Positions 39,101 to 51,799 of a stretch of DNA of 64,000 nt are shown here, one piece after another. Below the pieces are notes generated by a model. It had not been told where the DNA came from. It searched no databases and saw only the letters and a program-made list of their open reading frames with translations. This DNA is from Auanema rhodensis. Taxonomy: Eukaryota; Nematoda; Chromadorea; Rhabditida; Rhabditidae. The position numbers and the translations under genes are program-made. The stretch spans positions 19,297,638 to 19,361,637 of the forward strand of contig OZ059900.1 in assembly GCA_964057225.1 (NCBI GenBank), read 5' to 3'. The number at the start of each line of letters is the position of its first letter. Position 1 is the stretch's first letter.

Positions 39101-41957
39101 TGTTTTTGTATTTTTCTAGTGTTCAGCATGTAAAATGCTTCATTTTAGTATGTAACACGCTGAAATTCGTTTCATTTGACGACTCATATGAACAAAAATC
39201 GATTTAATCAATATTAGCCATAAAGGGCGTGCCCTCAGAATATGCTAATTTCCTTAATTTTCTAACCCCTGTTTTTTTGTCGTGAAAGTGGAACTAGACG
39301 TTGTAGGAACAATTTCGAGCTAGATTTCATTGACATTGCATGAGTTTGAACACATGAAATCGTAAGTCAAAACCTTGTTTACAGCGAAATTTCCAAAAAC
39401 TGGTTTTCCAGCATAATAAAATATTTCTCATGGGAAATACTGTGTTTTTGTATTTTTATAGTGTTCAGCATGTAAAATGTTTCATTTTAGTATGTAACAC
39501 GCTGAAATTCGTTGCATTTGACGACTCATATGAACAAAAATCGATTTAATCAATATTAGCCATAAAGGGCGTGCCCTCAGATTATGCTAATTTCCTTAAT
39601 TTTCTAACCCCTGTTTTGTTGTCGTGAAAGTGGAACTAGACGTTGTAGGAACAATTTTGAGCTAGGTTTCATTGACATTGCATGAGTTTGAACACATGAA
39701 ATCGTAAGTCAAAACCTTGTTTACAGCGAAATTTCCAAAAACTGGTTTTCCAGCATAATAAAATATTTCTCATGGGAAATACTGTGTTTTTGTATTTTTA
39801 TAGTGTTCAGCATGTAAAATGTTTCATTTTAGTATGTAACACGCTGAAATTCGTTGCATTTGACGACTCATATGAACAAAAATCGATTTAATCAATATAA
39901 GCCATAAAGGGCGTGCCCTCAGAATCTGCTAATTTCCTTAATTTTCTAACCCCTGTTTTTTTGTCGTGAAAGTGGAACTAGACGTTGTAGGAACAATTTT
40001 GAGCTAGATTTCATTGACATTGCATGAGTTTGAACACATGAAATCGTAAGTCAAAACCTTGTTTACAGCGAAATTTCCAAAAACTCGTTTTCCAGCATAA
40101 TAAAATATTTCTCATGGGAAATACTGTGTTTTTGTATTTTTTTAGTGTTCAGCATGTAAAATGCTTCATTTTAGTATGTGACACGCTGAAATTAATTGCA
40201 TTTGACGACTCATATGAACAAAAATCGATTTAATCAATATTAGCCATAAGGGGCGTGCCCTCAGAATATGCTAATTTCCTCAATTTTCTAACCCCTGTTT
40301 TTTTGTCGTGAAAGTGGAACTAGACGTTGTACGAACAATTTTGAGCTAGGTTTCATTGACATTGCATGAGTTTGAACACATGAAATCGTAAGTCAAAACC
40401 TTGTTTACAGCGAAATTTCCAAAAACTGGTTTTCCAGCATAATAAAATATTTCTCATGGGAAATACTGTGTTTTTGTATTTTTCTAGTGTTCAGCATGTG
40501 AAATGCTTCATTTTAGTATGTAACACGCTGAAATTCGTTGCATTTGACGACTCATATGAACAAAAATCGATTTAATCAATATTAGCCATAAGGGGCGTGC
40601 CCTCAGAATATGCTAATTTCCTTAATTTTCTAACCCCTGTTTTGTTGTCGTGAAAGTGGAACTAGACGTTGTAGGAACAATTTTGAGCTAGGTTTCATTG
40701 ACATTGCATGAGTTTGAACACATGAAATCGTAAGTCAAAACCTTGTTTACAGCGAAATTTCCAAAAACTGGTTTTCCAGCATAATAAAATATTTCTCATG
40801 GGAAATACTGTGTTTTTGTATTTTTATAGTGTTCAGCATGTAAAATGCTTCATTTTAGTATGTAACACGCTGAAATTCGTTGCATTTGACGACTCATATG
40901 AACAAAAATCGATTTAATCAATATTAGCCATAAGAGGCGTGCCCTCAGAATATGCTAATTTCCTTAAATTTCTAACCCCTGTTTTTTTGTCGTGAAAGTG
41001 GAACTAGACGTTGTAGGAACAATTTTGAGCTAGGTTTCATTGACATTGCATGAGTTTGAACACATGAAATCGTAAGTCAAAACCTTGTTTACAGCGAAAT
41101 TTCCAAAAACTGGTTTTCCAGCATAATAAAATATTTCTCATAGGAAATACTGTGTTTTTGTATTTTTCTAGTGTTCAGCATGTGAAATGCTTCATTTTAG
41201 TATGTAACACGCTGAAATTCGTTGCATTTGACGACTCATATGAACAAAAATCGATTTAATCAATATTAGCCATAAGGGGCGTGCCCTCAGAATATGCTAA
41301 TTTCCTTAATTTTCTAACCCCTGTTTTGTTGTCGTGAAAGTGGAACTAGACGTTGTAGGAACAATTTTGAGCTAGGTTTCATTGACATTGCATGAGTTTG
41401 AACACATGAAATCGTAAGTCAAAACCTTGTTTACAGCGAAATTTCCAAAAACTGGTTTTCCAGCATAATAAAATATTTCTCATGGGAAATACTGTGTTTT
41501 TGTATTTTTCTAGTGTTCAGCATGTAAAATGCTTCATTTTAGTATGTAACACGCTGAAATTCGTTTCATTTGACGACTCATATGAACAAAAATCGATTTA
41601 ATCAATATTAGCCATAAGGGGCGTGCCCTCAGAATATGCTAATTTCCTTAATTTTCTAACCCCTGTTTTTTTGTCGTGAAAGTGGAACTAGACGTTGTAG
41701 GAACAATTTTGAGCTAGGTTTCATTGACATTGCATGAGTTTGAACACATGAAATCGTAAGTCAAAACCTTGTTTACAGCGAAATTTCCAAAAACTGGTTT
41801 TCCAGCATAATAAAATATTTCTCATGGGAAATACTGTGTTTTTGTATTTTTATAGTGTTCAGCATGTAAAATGTTTCATTTTAGTATGTAACACGCTGAA
41901 ATTCGTTGCATTTGACGACTCATATGAACAAAAATCGATTTAATCAATATTAGCCAT
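36144..41957 (-). repeat. 15-monomer higher-order repeat, copy 2 with two extra monomers
   Basis: In register with copy 1 at an offset of 5130 bp as far as about 39563. The offset then becomes 5472 bp (AATTTCCTCA unit, 34791 to 40263) and 5814 bp (TAAGAGGCG, 35117 to 40931), so two single-monomer gains or losses separate the copies. Copy 2 has its own change GTACCAACA near 37936 and TTAAATTTC near 40965. Confidence 0.8.
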
Positions 41958-42507
41958 AAAGGGCGTGCCCTCAGAATATGCTAATTTCCTTAATTTTCTA
42001 ACCCCTGTTTTTTTGTCGTGAAAGTGGAACTAGACGTTGTAGGAACAATTTTGAGCTAGGTTTCATTGACATTGCATGAGTTTGAACACATGAAATCGTA
42101 AGTCAAAACCTTGTTTACAGCGAAATTTCCAAAAACTCGTTTTCCAGCATAATAAAATATTTCTCATGGGAAATACTGTGTTTTTGTATTTTTTTAGTGT
42201 TCAGCATGTAAAATGCTTCATTTTAGTATGTAACACGCTGAAATTAATTGCATTTGACGACTCATATGAACAAAAATCGATTTAATCAATATTAGCCATA
42301 AGGGGCGTGCCCTCAGAATATGCTAATTTCCTTAATTTTCTAACCCCTGTTTTTTTGTCGTGAAAGTGGAACTAGACGTTGTACGAACAATTTTGAGCTA
42401 GGTCTCATTGACATTGCATGAGTTTGAACACATGAAATCGTAAGTCAAAACCTTGTTTACAGCGAAATTTCCAAAAACTGGTTTTCCAGCATAATAAAAT
42501 ATTTCTC

Positions 42508-42871
42508 ATGGGAAATACTGTGTTTTTGTATTTTTCTAGTGTTCAGCATGTAAAATGGTTCATTTTAGTATGTAACACGCTGAAATTCGTTGCATTTGAC
42601 GACTCATATGAACAAAAATCGATTAAATCAATATTAGCCATAAGGGGCGTGCCCTCAGAATATGCTAATTTCCTTAATTTTCTAACCCCTGTTTTTTTGT
42701 CGTGAAAGTGGAACTAGACGTTGTACGAACAATTTTGAGCTAGGTTTCATTGACATTGCATGAGTTTGAACACATGAAATCGTAAGTCAAAACCTTGTTT
42801 ACAGCGAAATTTCCAAAAACTGGTTTTCCAGCATAATAAAATCTTTCTCATGGGAAATACTGTGTTTTTGT
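42508..42871 (-). repeat. Divergent monomers beside junction J2
   Basis: The last minus units before J2 carry several private changes: AGGTCTCATTG near 42402, AATGGTTCATT near 42555, TCGATTAAATC near 42620 and AAATCTTTCTC near 42840. The change in TCGATTAAATC removes a stop and opens a 65-codon frame that I do not regard as a gene. The density of private changes is higher than in neighbouring units. Confidence 0.7.
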
Positions 42872-42885
42872 ATTTCAGCGTGTTA
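42866..42885. other. Inversion junction J2, minus to plus
   Basis: Minus sequence TGTGTTTTTGTATTT switches to plus sequence ATTTCAGCGTGTTACATAC. The four bases ATTT at 42872-42875 fit both sides, a short microhomology. The two breakpoints within the unit differ from those of J1 and J3, so J2 is not the reciprocal end of a simple inversion starting at J1. Mirror-like flanks: the second unit away on both sides is of the CGAAT/TAGA/CGTAC/7A class and the third is of the TTAAT/ACGAG/CCTAC class. Confidence 0.95.
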
Positions 42886-43100
42886 CATACTAAAATGAAG
42901 CATTTTACATGCTGAACACTAGAAAAATACAAAAACACAGTATTTCCCATGAGAAATATTTTATTATGCTGGAAAACCAGTTTTTGGAAATTTGAAACCT
43001 AGCTCAAAATTGTTCCTACAACGTCTAGTTCCACTTTCACGACAACAAAACAGGGGTTAGAAAATTAAGGAAATTAGCATATTCTGAGGGCACGCCCCTT
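42876..43100 (+). repeat. Truncated and internally deleted first monomer of array C
   Basis: The unit starts at CAGCGTGTT because of J2 and lacks 58 bp at 42993/42994. The sequence runs GGAAATTT directly into GAAACCTAGC, skipping CGCTGTAAAC through GTCAAT. The CENP-B-like motif falls in the deleted part, so this unit lacks it. It lies about 120 bp from the orientation switch, suggesting one complex rearrangement. The remainder is a normal CCTAC/ACAAAA-run unit. Confidence 0.93.
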
Positions 43101-45493
43101 ATGGCTAATATTGATTAAATCGATTTTTGTTCATATGAGTCGTCAAATGCAACGAATTTCAGCGTGTTACATACTAAAATGAAGCATTTCACATGCTGAA
43201 CACTAGAAAAATACAAAAACACAGTATTTCCCATGAGAAATATTTTATTATGCTGGAAAACCAGTTTTTGGAAAGTTCGCTGTAAACAAGGTTTTGACTT
43301 ACGATTTCATGTGTTCAAACTCATGCAATGTCAATGAAACCTAGCTCAAAATTGTTCGTACAACGTCTAGTTCCACTTTCACGACAAAAAAACAGGGGTT
43401 AGAAAATTAAGGAAATTAGCATATTCTGAGGGCACGCCCCTTATGGCTAATATTGATTAAATCGATTTTTGTTCATATGAGTCGTCAAATGCAATTAATT
43501 TCAGCGTGTTACATACTAAAATGAAGCATTTTACATGCTGAACACTAAAAAAATACAAAAACACAGTATTTCCCATGAGAAATATTTTATTATGCTGGAA
43601 AACGAGTTTTTGGAAATTTCGCTGTAAACAAGGTTTTGACTTACGATTTCATGTGTTCAAACTCATGCAATGTCAATGAAACCTAGCTCAAAATTGTTCC
43701 TACAACGTCTAGTTCCACTTTCACGACAAAAAACAGGGGTTAGAAAATTAAGGAAATTAGCATATTCTGAGGGCACGCCCCTTATGGCTAATATTGATTA
43801 AATCGATTTTTGTTCATATGAGTCGTCAAATGCAATTAATTTCAGCGTGTTACATACTAAAATGAAGCATTTTACATGCTGAACACTAGAAAAATACAAA
43901 AACACAGTATTTCCCATGAGAAATATTTTATTATGCTGGAAAACCAGTTTTTGGAAATTTCGCTGTAAACAAGGTTTTGACTTACGATTTCATGTGTTCA
44001 AACTCATGCAATGTCAATGAAACCTAGCTCAAAATTGTTCCTACAACGTCTAGTTCCACTTTCACGACAACAAAACAGGGGTTAGAAAATTAAGGAAATT
44101 AGCATATTCTGAGGGCACGCCCCTTATGTCTAATATTGATTAAATCGATTTTTGTTCATATGAGTCGTCAAATGCAACGAATTTCAGCGTGTTACATACT
44201 AAAATGAAGCATTTCACATGCTGAACACTAGAAAAATACAAAAACACAGTATTTCCCATGAGAAATATTTTATTATGCTGGAAAACCAGTTTTTGGAAAT
44301 TTCGCTGTAAACAAGGTTTTGACTTACGATTTCATGTGTTCAAACTCATGCAATGTCAATGAAACCTAGCTCAAAATTGTTCCTACAACGTCTAGTTCCA
44401 CTTTCACGACAACAAAACAGGGGTTAGAAAATTAAGGAAATTAGCATATTCTGAGGGCACGCCCCTTATGGCTAATATTGATTAAATCGATTTTTGTTCA
44501 TATGAGTCGTCAAATGCAATTAATTTCAGCGTGTTACATACTAAAATGAAGCATTTTACATGCTGAACACTAAAAAAATACAAAAACACAGTATTTCCCA
44601 TGAGAAATATTTTATTATGCTGGAAAACCAGTTTTTGGAAATTTCGCTGTAAACAAGGTTTTGACTTACGATTTCATGTGTTCAAACTCATGCAATGTCA
44701 ATGAAACCTAGCTCAAAATTGTTCCTACAACGTCTAGTTCCACTTTCACGACAAAAAAACAGGGGTTAGAAAATTAAGGAAATTAGCATATTCTGAGGGC
44801 ACGCCTCTTATGGCTAATATTGATTAAATCGATTTTTGTTCATATGAGTCGTCAAATGCAACGAATTTCAGCGTGTTACATACTAAAATGAAGCATTTTA
44901 CATGCTGAACACTATAAAAATACAAAAACACAGTATTTCCCATGAGAAATATTTTATTATGCTGGAAAACCAGTTTTTGGAAATTTCGCTGTAAACAAGG
45001 TTTTGACTTACGATTTCATGTGTTCAAACTCATGCAATGTCAATGAAACCTAGCTCAAAATTGTTCCTACAACGTCTAGTTCCACTTTCACGACAACAAA
45101 ACAGGGGTTAGAAAATTAAGGAAATTAGCATATTCTGAGGGCACGCCTCTTATGGCTAATATTGATTAAATCGATTTTTGTTCATATGAGTCGTCAAATG
45201 CAACGAATTTCAGCGTGTTACATACTAAAATGAAGCATTTTACATGCTGAACACTATAAAAATACAAAAACACAGTATTTCCCATGAGAAATATTTTATT
45301 ATGCTGGAAAACCAGTTTTTGGAAATTTCGCTGTAAACAAGGTTTTGACTTACGATTTCATGTGTTCAAACTCATGCAATGTCAATGAAACCTAGCTAAA
45401 AATTGTTCCTACAACGTCTAGTTCCACTTTCACGACAACAAAACAGGGGTTAGAAAATTAAGGAAATTAGCATATTCTGAGGGCACGCCCCTT
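43101..45493 (+). repeat. 7-monomer variant of the array C higher-order repeat
   Basis: Begins with a GGAAAGTTCG unit (marker base at 43275) followed by a TTAAT/ACGAG/6A unit. The marker recurs 2393 bp later at 45668. Compared with the pentamers that follow, it has two additional TATA/CCTCTT-flanked units (44811, 45153). The unit at about 43785 combines TTAAT with TAGA and ACCAG, a combination not seen elsewhere in the plus arrays, and looks recombinant. Confidence 0.75.
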
Positions 45494-48400
45494 ATGGCTA
45501 ATATTGATTAAATCGATTTTTGTTCATATGAGTCGTCAAATGCAACGAATTTCAGCGTGTTACATACTAAAATGAAGCATTTCACATGCTGAACACTAGA
45601 AAAATACAAAAACACAGTATTTCCCATGAGAAATATTTTATTATGCTGGAAAACCAGTTTTTGGAAAGTTCGCTGTAAACAAGGTTTTGACTTACGATTT
45701 CATGTGTTCAAACTCATGCAATGTCAATGAAACCTAGCTCAAAATTGTTCGTACAACGTCTAGTTCCACTTTCACGACAAAAAAACAGGGGTTAGAAAAT
45801 TAAGGAAATTAGCATATTCTGAGGGCACGCCCCTTATGGCTAATATTGATTAAATCGATTTTTGTTCATATGAGTCGTCAAATGCAATTAATTTCAGCGT
45901 GTTACATACTAAAATGAAGCATTTTACATGCTGAACACTAAAAAAATACAAAAACACAGTATTTCCCTTGAGAAATATTTTATTATGCTGGAAAACGAGT
46001 TTTTGGAAATTTCGCTGTAAACAAGGTTTTGACTTACGATTTCATGTGTTCAAACTCATGCAATGTCAATGAAACCTAGCTCAAAATTGTTCCTACAACG
46101 TCTAGTTCCACTTTCACGACAAAAAACAGGGGTTAGAAAATTAAGGAAATTAGCATATTCTGAGGGCACGCCCCTTATGGCTAATATTGATTAAATCGAT
46201 TTTTGTTCATATGAGTCGTCAAATGCAACGAATTTCAACGTGTTACATACTAAAATGAAGCATTTTACATGCTGAACACTAGAAAAATACAAAAACACAG
46301 TATTTCCCATGAGAAATATTTTATTATGCTGGAAAACCAGTTTTTGGAAATTTCGCTGTAAACAAGGTTTTGACTTACGATTTCATGTGTTCAAACTCAT
46401 GCAATGTCAATGAAACCTAGCTCAAAATTGTTCCTACAACGTCTAGTTCCACTTTCACGACAACAAAACAGGGGTTAGAAAATTAAGGAAATTAGCATAT
46501 TCTGAGGGCACGCCCCTTATGGCTAATATTGATTAAATCGATTTTTGTTCATATGAGTCGTCAAATGCAACGAATTTCAGCGTGTTACATACTAAAATGA
46601 AGCATTTCACATGCTGAACACTAGAAAAATACAAAAACACAGTATTTCCCATGAGAAATATTTTATTATGCTGGAAAACCAGTTTTTGGAAATTTCGCTG
46701 TAAACAAGGTTTTGACTTACGATTTCATGTGTTCAAACTCATGCAATGTCAATGAAACCTAGCTCAAAATTGTTCCTACAACGTCTAGTTCCACTTTCAC
46801 GACAAAAAAACAGGGGTTAGAAAATTAAGGAAATTAGCATATTCTGAGGGCACACCCCTTATGGCTAATATTGATTAAATCGATTTTTGTTCATATGAGT
46901 CGTCAAATGCAACGAATTTCAGCGTGTTACATACTAAAATGAAACATTTTACATGCTGAACACTAGAAAAAAACAAAAACACAGTATTTCCCATGAGAAA
47001 TATTTTATTATGCTGGAAAACCAGTTTTTGGAAATTTCGCTGTAAACAAGGTTTTGACTTACGATTTCATGTGTTCAAACTCATGCAATGTCAATGAAAC
47101 CTAGCTCAAAATTGTTCCTACAACGTCTAGTTCCACTTTCACGACAACAAAACAGGGGTTAGAAAATTAAGGAAATTAGCATATTCTGAGGGCACGCCTC
47201 TTATGGCTAATATTGATTAAATCGATTTTTGTTCATATGAGTCGTCAAATGCAACGAATTTCAGCGTGTTACATACTAAAATGAAGCATTTCACATGCTG
47301 AACACTAGAAAAATACAAAAACACAGTATTTCCCATGAGAAATATTTTATTATGCTGGAAAACCAGTTTTTGGAAAGTTCGCTGTAAACAAGGTTTTGAC
47401 TTACGATTTCATGTGTTCAAACTCATGCAATGTCAATGAAACCTAGCTCAAAATTGTTCGTACAACGTCTAGTTCCACTTTCACGACAAAAAAACAGGGG
47501 TTAGAAAATTAAGGAAATTAGCATATTCTGAGGGCACGCCCCTTATGGCTAATATTGATTAAATCGATTTTTGTTCATATGAGTCGTCAAATGCAATTAA
47601 TTTCAGCGTGTTACATACTAAAATGAAGCATTTTACATGCTGAACACTAAAAAAATACAAAAACACAGTATTTCCCATGAGAAATATTTTATTATGCTGG
47701 AAAACGAGTTTTTGGAAATTTCGCTGTAAACAAGGTTTTGACTTACGATTTCATGTGTTCAAACTCATGCAATGTCAATGAAACCTAGCTCAAAATTGTT
47801 CCTACAACGTCTAGTTCCACTTTCACGACAAAAAACAGGGGTTAGAAAATTAAGGAAATTAGCATATTCTGAGGGCACGCCCCTTATGGCTAATATTGAT
47901 TAAATCGATTTTTGTTCATATGAGTCGTCAAATGCAACGAATTTCAGCGTGTTACATACTAAAATGAAGCATTTTACATGCTGAACACTAGAAAAATACA
48001 AAAACACAGTATTTCCCATGAGAAATATTTTATTATGCTGGAAAACCAGTTTTTGGAAATTTCGCTGTAAACAAGGTTTTGACTTACGATTTCATGTGTT
48101 CAAACTCATGCAATGTCAATGAAACCTAGCTCAAAATTGTTCCTACAACGTCTAGTTCCACTTTCACGACAACAAAACAGGGGTTAGAAAATTAAGGAAA
48201 TTAGCATATTCTGAGGGCACGCCCCTTATGGCTAATATTGATTAAATCGATTTTTGTTCATATGAGTCGTCAAATGCAACGAATTTCAGCGTGTTACATA
48301 CTAAAATGAAGCATTTCACATGCTGAACACTAGAAAAATACAAAAACACAGTATTTCCCATGAGAAATATTTTATTATGCTGGAAAACCAGTTTTTGGAA

Positions 48401-48911
48401 ATTTCGCTGTAAACAAGGTTTTGACTTACGATTTCATGTGTTCAAACTCATGCAATGTCAATGAAACCTAGCTCAAAATTGTTCCTACAACGTCTAGTTC
48501 CACTTTCACGACAAAAAAACAGGGGTTAGAAAATTAAGGAAATTAGCATATTCTGAGGGCACGCCTCTTATGGCTAATATTGATTAAATCGATTTTTGTT
48601 CATATGAGTCGTCAAATGCAACGAATTTCAGCGTGTTACATACTAAAATGAAGCATTTTACATGCTGAACACTATAAAAATACAAAAACACAGTATTTCC
48701 CATGAGAAATATTTTATTATGCTGGAAAACCAGTTTTTGGAAATTTCGCTGTAAACAAGGTTTTGACTTACGATTTCATGTGTTCAAACTCATGCAATGT
48801 CAATGAAACCTAGCTCAAAATTGTTCCTACAACGTCTAGTTCCACTTTCACGACAACAAAACAGGGGTTAGAAAATTAAGGAAATTAGCATATTCTGAGG
48901 GCACGCCTCTT
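45494..48911 (+). repeat. Two tandem copies of a 1709-bp pentamer HOR
   Basis: Copies 45494-47202 and 47203-48911. Each has a GGAAAGTTCG unit, a TTAAT/ACGAG/6A unit, a TTTTAC/TAGA/ACAAAA-run unit, a TTTCAC/TAGA/7A unit and an ACAAAA-run unit ending CCTCTT. The GGAAAG marker is at 45668 and 47377. Differences are limited to private single changes in the first copy and the class of the fifth unit. Confidence 0.8.
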
Positions 48912-51799
48912 ATGGCTAATATTGATTAAATCGATTTTTGTTCATATGAGTCGTCAAATGCAACGAATTTCAGCGTGTTACATACTAAAATGAAGCATTT
49001 TACATGCTGAACACTATAAAAATACAAAAACACAGTATTTCCCATGAGAAATATTTTATTATGCTGGAAAACCAGTTTTTGGAAATTTCGCTGTAAACAA
49101 GGTTTTGACTTACGATTTCATGTGTTCAAACTCATGCAATGTCAATGAAACCTAGCTCAAAATTGTTCCTACAACGTCTAGTTCCACTTTCACGACAACA
49201 AAACAGGGGTTAGAAAATTAAGGAAATTAGCATATTCTGAGGGCACGCCCCTTATGGCTAATATTGATTAAATCGATTTTTGTTCATATGAGTCGTCAAA
49301 TGCAACGAATTTCAGCGTGTTACATACTAAAATGAAGCATTTCACATGCTGAACACTAGAAAAATACAAAAACACAGTATTTCCCATGAGAAATATTTTA
49401 TTATGCTGGAAAACCAGTTTTTGGAAATTTCGCTGTAAACAAGGTTTTGACTTACGATTTCATGTGTTCAAACTCATGCAATGTCAATGAAACCTAGCTC
49501 AAAATTGTTCCTACAACGTCTAGTTCCACTTTCACGACAACAAAACAGGGGTTAGAAAATTAAGGAAATTAGCATATTCTGAGGGCACGCCCCTTATGGC
49601 TAATATTGATTAAATCGATTTTTGTTCATATGAGTCGTCAAATGCAACGAATTTCAGCGTGTTACATACTAAAATGAAGCATTTCACATGCTGAACACTA
49701 GAAAAATACAAAAACACAGTATTTCCCATGAGAAATATTTTATTATGCTGGAAAACCAGTTTTTGGAAATTTCGCTGTAAACAAGGTTTTGACTTACGAT
49801 TTCATGTGTTCAAACTCATGCAATGTCAATGAAACCTAGCTCAAAATTGTTCCTACAACGTCTAGTTCCACTTTCACGACAACAAAACAGGGGTTAGAAA
49901 ATTAAGGAAATTAGCATATTCTGAGGGCACGCCCCTTATGGCTAATATTGATTAAAACGATTTTTGTTCATATGAGTCGTCAAATGCAACGAATTTCAGC
50001 GTGTTACATACTAAAATGAAGCATTTCACATGCTGAACACTAGAAAAATACAAAAACACAGTATTTCCCATGAGAAATATTTTATTATGCTGGAAAACCA
50101 GTTTTTGGAAATTTCGCTGTAAACAAGGTTTTGACTTACGATTTCATGTGTTCAAACTCCTGCAATGTCAATGAAACCTAGCTCAAAATTGTTCGTACAA
50201 CGTCTAGTTCCACTTTCACGACAAAAAAACAGGGGTTAGAAAATTAAGGAAATTAGCATATTCTGAGGGCACGCCCCTTATGGCTAATATTGATAAATCG
50301 ATTTTTGTTCATATGAGTCGTCAAATGCAATTAATTTCAGCGTGTTACATACTAAAATGAAGCATTTTACATGCTGAACACTAAAAAAATACAAAAACAC
50401 AGTATTTCCCATGAGAAATATTTTATTATGCTGGAAAACGAGTTTTTGGAAATTTCGCTGTAAACAAGGTTTTGACTTACGATTTCATGTGTTCAAACTC
50501 ATGCAATGTCAATGAAACCTAGCTCAAAATTGTTCCTACAACGTCTAGTTCCACTTTCACGACAAAAAAAGAGGGGTTAGAAAATTAAGGAAATTAGCAT
50601 ATTCTGAGGGCACGCCCTTTATGGCTAATATTGATTAAATCGATTTTTGTTCATATGAGTCGTCAAATGCAACGAATTTCAGCGTGTTACATACTAAAAT
50701 GAAACATTTTACATGCTGAACACTAAAAAAATACAAAAACACAGTATTTCCCATGAGAAATATTTTATTATGCTGGAAAACGAGTTTTTGGAAATTTCGC
50801 TGTAAACAAGGTTTTGACTTACGATTTCATGTGTTCAAACTCATGCAATGTCAATGAAACCTAGCTCAAAATTGTTCCTACAACGTCTAGTTCCACTTTC
50901 ACGACAAAAAAACAGGGGTTAGAAAATTAAGGAAATTAGCATATTCTGAGGGCACGCCCCTTATGGCTAATATTGATTAAATCGATTTTTGTTCATATGA
51001 GTCGTCAAATGCAACGAATTTCAGCGTGTTACATACTAAAATGAAGCATTTTACATGCTGAACACTAGAAAAATACAAAAACACAGTATTTCTCATGAGA
51101 AATATTTTATTATGCTGGAAAACCAGTTTTTGGAAATTTCGCTGTAAACAAGGTTTTGACTTACGATTTCATGTGTTCAAACTCATGCAATGTCAATAAA
51201 ACCTAGCTCAAAATTGTTCGTACAACGTCTAGTTCCACTTTCACGACAAAAAAACAGGGGTTAGAAAATTAAGGAAATTAGCATATTCTGAAGGCACGCC
51301 CCTTATGGCTAATATTGATTAAATCGATTTTTGTTCATATGAGTCGTCAAATGCAACGAATTTCAGCGTGTTACATACTAAAATGAAGCATTTTACATGC
51401 TGAACACTATAAAAATACAAAAACACAGTATTTCCCATGAGAAATATTTTATTATGCTGGAAAACCAGTTTTTGGAAATTTCGCTGTAAACAAGGTTTTG
51501 ACTTACGATTTCATGTGTTCAAACTCATGCAATGTCAATGAAACCTAGCTTAAAATTGTTCCTACAACGTCTAGTTCCACTTTCACGACAACAAAACAGG
51601 GGTTAGAAAATTAAGGAAATTAGCATATTCTGAGGGCACGCCCCTTATGGCTAATATTGATTAAATCGATTTTTGTTCATATGAGTCGTCAAATGCAACG
51701 AATTTCAGCGTGTTACATACTAAAATGAAGCATTTCACATGCTGAACACTAGAAAAATACAAAAACACAGTATTTCCCATGAGAAATATTTTATTATGC

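Larger units (their letters stand above)
18277..42873 (-). repeat. Satellite array B, about 72 monomers, minus orientation
   Basis: The same unit reverse-complemented; each ends with ATTAGCCAT (first boundary at 18360). Interior units (about 20.7-39.9 kb) carry classes not seen in the plus arrays: AATCTGC instead of AATATGC, ATATAAGCC instead of ATATTAGCC, AGCTAGATTTC, and ATTTTTAGC. Units within about 2.5 kb of J1 and about 3 kb of J2 lack AATCTGC and resemble the plus arrays. No other DNA is visible inside. Confidence 0.97.

Noticed and set aside
42508-42950. Short open frames (65 codons plus, 67 codons minus) near J2
   Set aside because: The first is open because of TCGATTAAATC, the second because the junction fuses the two orientations. 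Both translate satellite sequence.
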